From an uncultured Woeseiaceae bacterium (GTDB lineage Bacteria; Pseudomonadota; Gammaproteobacteria; Woeseiales; Woeseiaceae): 7,770 nucleotides of DNA. Every line of letters begins with the position of its first letter. The stretch's first letter is position 1. The translations under genes were made by a program, and so were the position numbers. Shown piece by piece: positions 6,478 through 7,770 of this stretch. The notes under the pieces are model-generated. The model did no database searches, was not told the origin of the DNA, and saw nothing but the letters and a program-made list of their open reading frames with translations. The stretch covers positions 1 to 7,770 of the forward strand of contig CAMYMP010000689.1 in the NCBI GenBank assembly GCA_947259435.1. The letters are read 5' to 3'.

Positions 6478-7770
6478 ATGCGCGTGGCCCCCGCTTCAAT
6501 GGTTCAATTGCTACAACGCGCTTCCGTGAGCGTTTTTCTGCTCAGCACGACGACTGTCGTCATGGCCCAGGCACCCATAGTTCAACCCGGCGCTCCCGGT
6601 GAACCTTCGCGCGAGCTCACTGCAGAAAAAGCGGTCGAGATTGCCGATACGAGCTATTCGCCGGATGACGCACAGTTCATGCAGGACATGATTCCGCATC
6701 ATCACCAGGCCATGGAGATGGCAACGTTGGTCGCCGACCGCACGAACCGAACAGAGCTCATCGACGTGGCCGGGCGCATCGATGCCTCGCAGGGGGACGA
6801 AATCGCATTCATGCAGCAGTGGCTGCGCGAGCGTGGCGAGCGCGCGCCGGATCCAACCGATCACGACGCAATGCACACTTCTCACACGATGGCCGGCATG
6901 GCCACGCCGGAACAGATGGCAGAACTCGCAGCGTCAAAGGGTACGGCTTTCGACCGGATGTTCCTGAAGTTGATGATCACCCACCATGAGGGTGCGGTGA
7001 AGATGGTCGATGAATTGCTCGAACAGCCCGGCTCGGCGTATGACCCGATTCTGTTCGAGTTTACGAGCGACATAACCAACGACCAGATGGCCGAAATCGA
7101 ACGAATGAATGCGTTGCTGGTGTCCTTGTCCGACGATCCGCGCGCGGGACTCAAGGCCGGGCTAACTGACGCCGGCGAGGCGCTCATGAACCTGGAACTT
7201 CTGGCCTCGCTGTCAAAACCCCCGGGCTTCGTCGACCCGGACAACCCGGCCGAGGTGCCGCAGTCGCCTGAGGATGACGATGAAGAAGGCCGTGAAAAGC
7301 CCAAGGTGCCCGAAGATGACGAGAAGCGGCGCACGCCGATGCTGAGTTTCTCCAATACCGATATGGCATTTTCAGGCGATGTGCTCGTCGCCGGCAGTTA
7401 TCACGGCTTTAACATCTATCGGCTGCAAGACGATGGCATGCCGGAACTCATTTCGTCGATAGTCTGCCCTGGCGGGCAGGGTGACGTCTCCATCGTTGGT
7501 GATCTGTTGTTCATGTCGGCGCAGGAGACTCGCGGGCGGCTCGACTGCGGGCTTGACGGTGTCAGCGAAGACGTCAGCGCCGATCGGTTCCGGGGCCTCC
7601 GAATATTTGACATCAGCGACCTGACGCAGCCAGTACAGGTCGGTGCGGTTCAAACCTGTCGTGGCTCGCACACGCATTCGGTGGTGTCGGGTCCCGACAA
7701 GGACGGCAAGATCATCGTTTACAACTCCGGCACTTCGACCGTGCGCGAGCAGGAAGAGATGGAGAGCTGC
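6478..7770 (+). CDS. Secreted DUF305-LVIVD-type propeller fusion protein, 3' end outside the window
   Basis: The frame is open for 431 codons to the window edge. Residues 1-30 form a signal peptide with a hydrophobic core and probable cleavage at VMA-Q, so the protein is likely periplasmic or exported. Residues about 62-221 are a DUF305 domain, a ferritin-like helical bundle, with both halves: DMIPHHHQAMEMA at 70-82 and LMITHHEGAVKMV at 165-177. Between them lies a His/Met-rich loop (H129, M132, H133, H136, M138, M141). Some DUF305 proteins, such as cyanobacterial CopM, bind copper, which makes metal binding plausible here. A charged Pro/Asp/Glu/Lys linker spans about 256-285. The part from about 286 has short beta repeats such as GLRIFDISDLTQPVQVG, typical of LVIVD propellers, and cysteines at 330, 357, 394 and 431. 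The start is set by AGGAG at 6465-6469. The function is unknown and no link to sulfur oxidation is evident. Confidence 0.85.
   Translation, partial: MRVAPASMVQLLQRASVSVFLLSTTTVVMAQAPIVQPGAPGEPSRELTAEKAVEIADTSYSPDDAQFMQDMIPHHHQAMEMATLVADRTNRTELIDVAGRIDASQGDEIAFMQQWLRERGERAPDPTDHDAMHTSHTMAGMATPEQMAELAASKGTAFDRMFLKLMITHHEGAVKMVDELLEQPGSAYDPILFEFTSDITNDQMAEIERMNALLVSLSDDPRAGLKAGLTDAGEALMNLELLASLSKPPGFVDPDNPAEVPQSPEDDDEEGREKPKVPEDDEKRRTPMLSFSNTDMAFSGDVLVAGSYHGFNIYRLQDDGMPELISSIVCPGGQGDVSIVGDLLFMSAQETRGRLDCGLDGVSEDVSADRFRGLRIFDISDLTQPVQVGAVQTCRGSHTHSVVSGPDKDGKIIVYNSGTSTVREQEEMESC

Overview
The window looks like part of a chromosome from a sulfur-oxidising proteobacterium, most likely a gammaproteobacterium. 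That placement is inferred from the gene order sat-aprM-aprB-aprA, which is known from purple sulfur bacteria and related sulfur oxidisers, and from the moderately high GC. It is not based on a marker gene. All recognised genes lie on the + strand with short gaps.

Layout. Bases 1-157 hold no gene I can support. Bases 158-1150 encode a YeiH-type (putative sulfate exporter, PSE/UPF0324) membrane protein. Sulfate adenylyltransferase (sat) is at 1204-2379. A 95-base gap carries a good sigma-70-like promoter candidate. Next come aprM (2475-3257 plus stop, membrane protein), aprB (3283-3744, two-[4Fe-4S] subunit) and aprA (3744-5588, FAD subunit). Three bases after the aprA stop, a GTG codon starts a class III cyclic-nucleotide-phosphodiesterase-like metallophosphoesterase (5592-6371). 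After a 106-base gap, a separate gene starts at 6478 and runs off the window end. It encodes a secreted protein joining a DUF305 (ferritin-like, His/Met-rich) domain to what looks like an LVIVD-type beta-propeller.

How the genes work together. AprBA oxidises cytoplasmic sulfite with AMP to adenosine 5'-phosphosulfate (APS). AprM probably ties the complex to the membrane and its quinone pool. Sat then converts APS and pyrophosphate into ATP and sulfate, a substrate-level phosphorylation. This leaves sulfate in the cytoplasm, and the YeiH-type protein directly upstream is a plausible exit route. The window can therefore be read as a sulfite-to-exported-sulfate module. The phosphodiesterase attached to its end is the least expected member.

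The core pathway is well known. The points worth a second look are the exporter linkage, the phosphodiesterase with an Arg in place of its usual motif His, a NarI/DsrM-like His pattern in AprM, the internal promoter, and the DUF305-propeller fusion. I see no tRNA, rRNA, CRISPR array, insertion sequence or phage gene.
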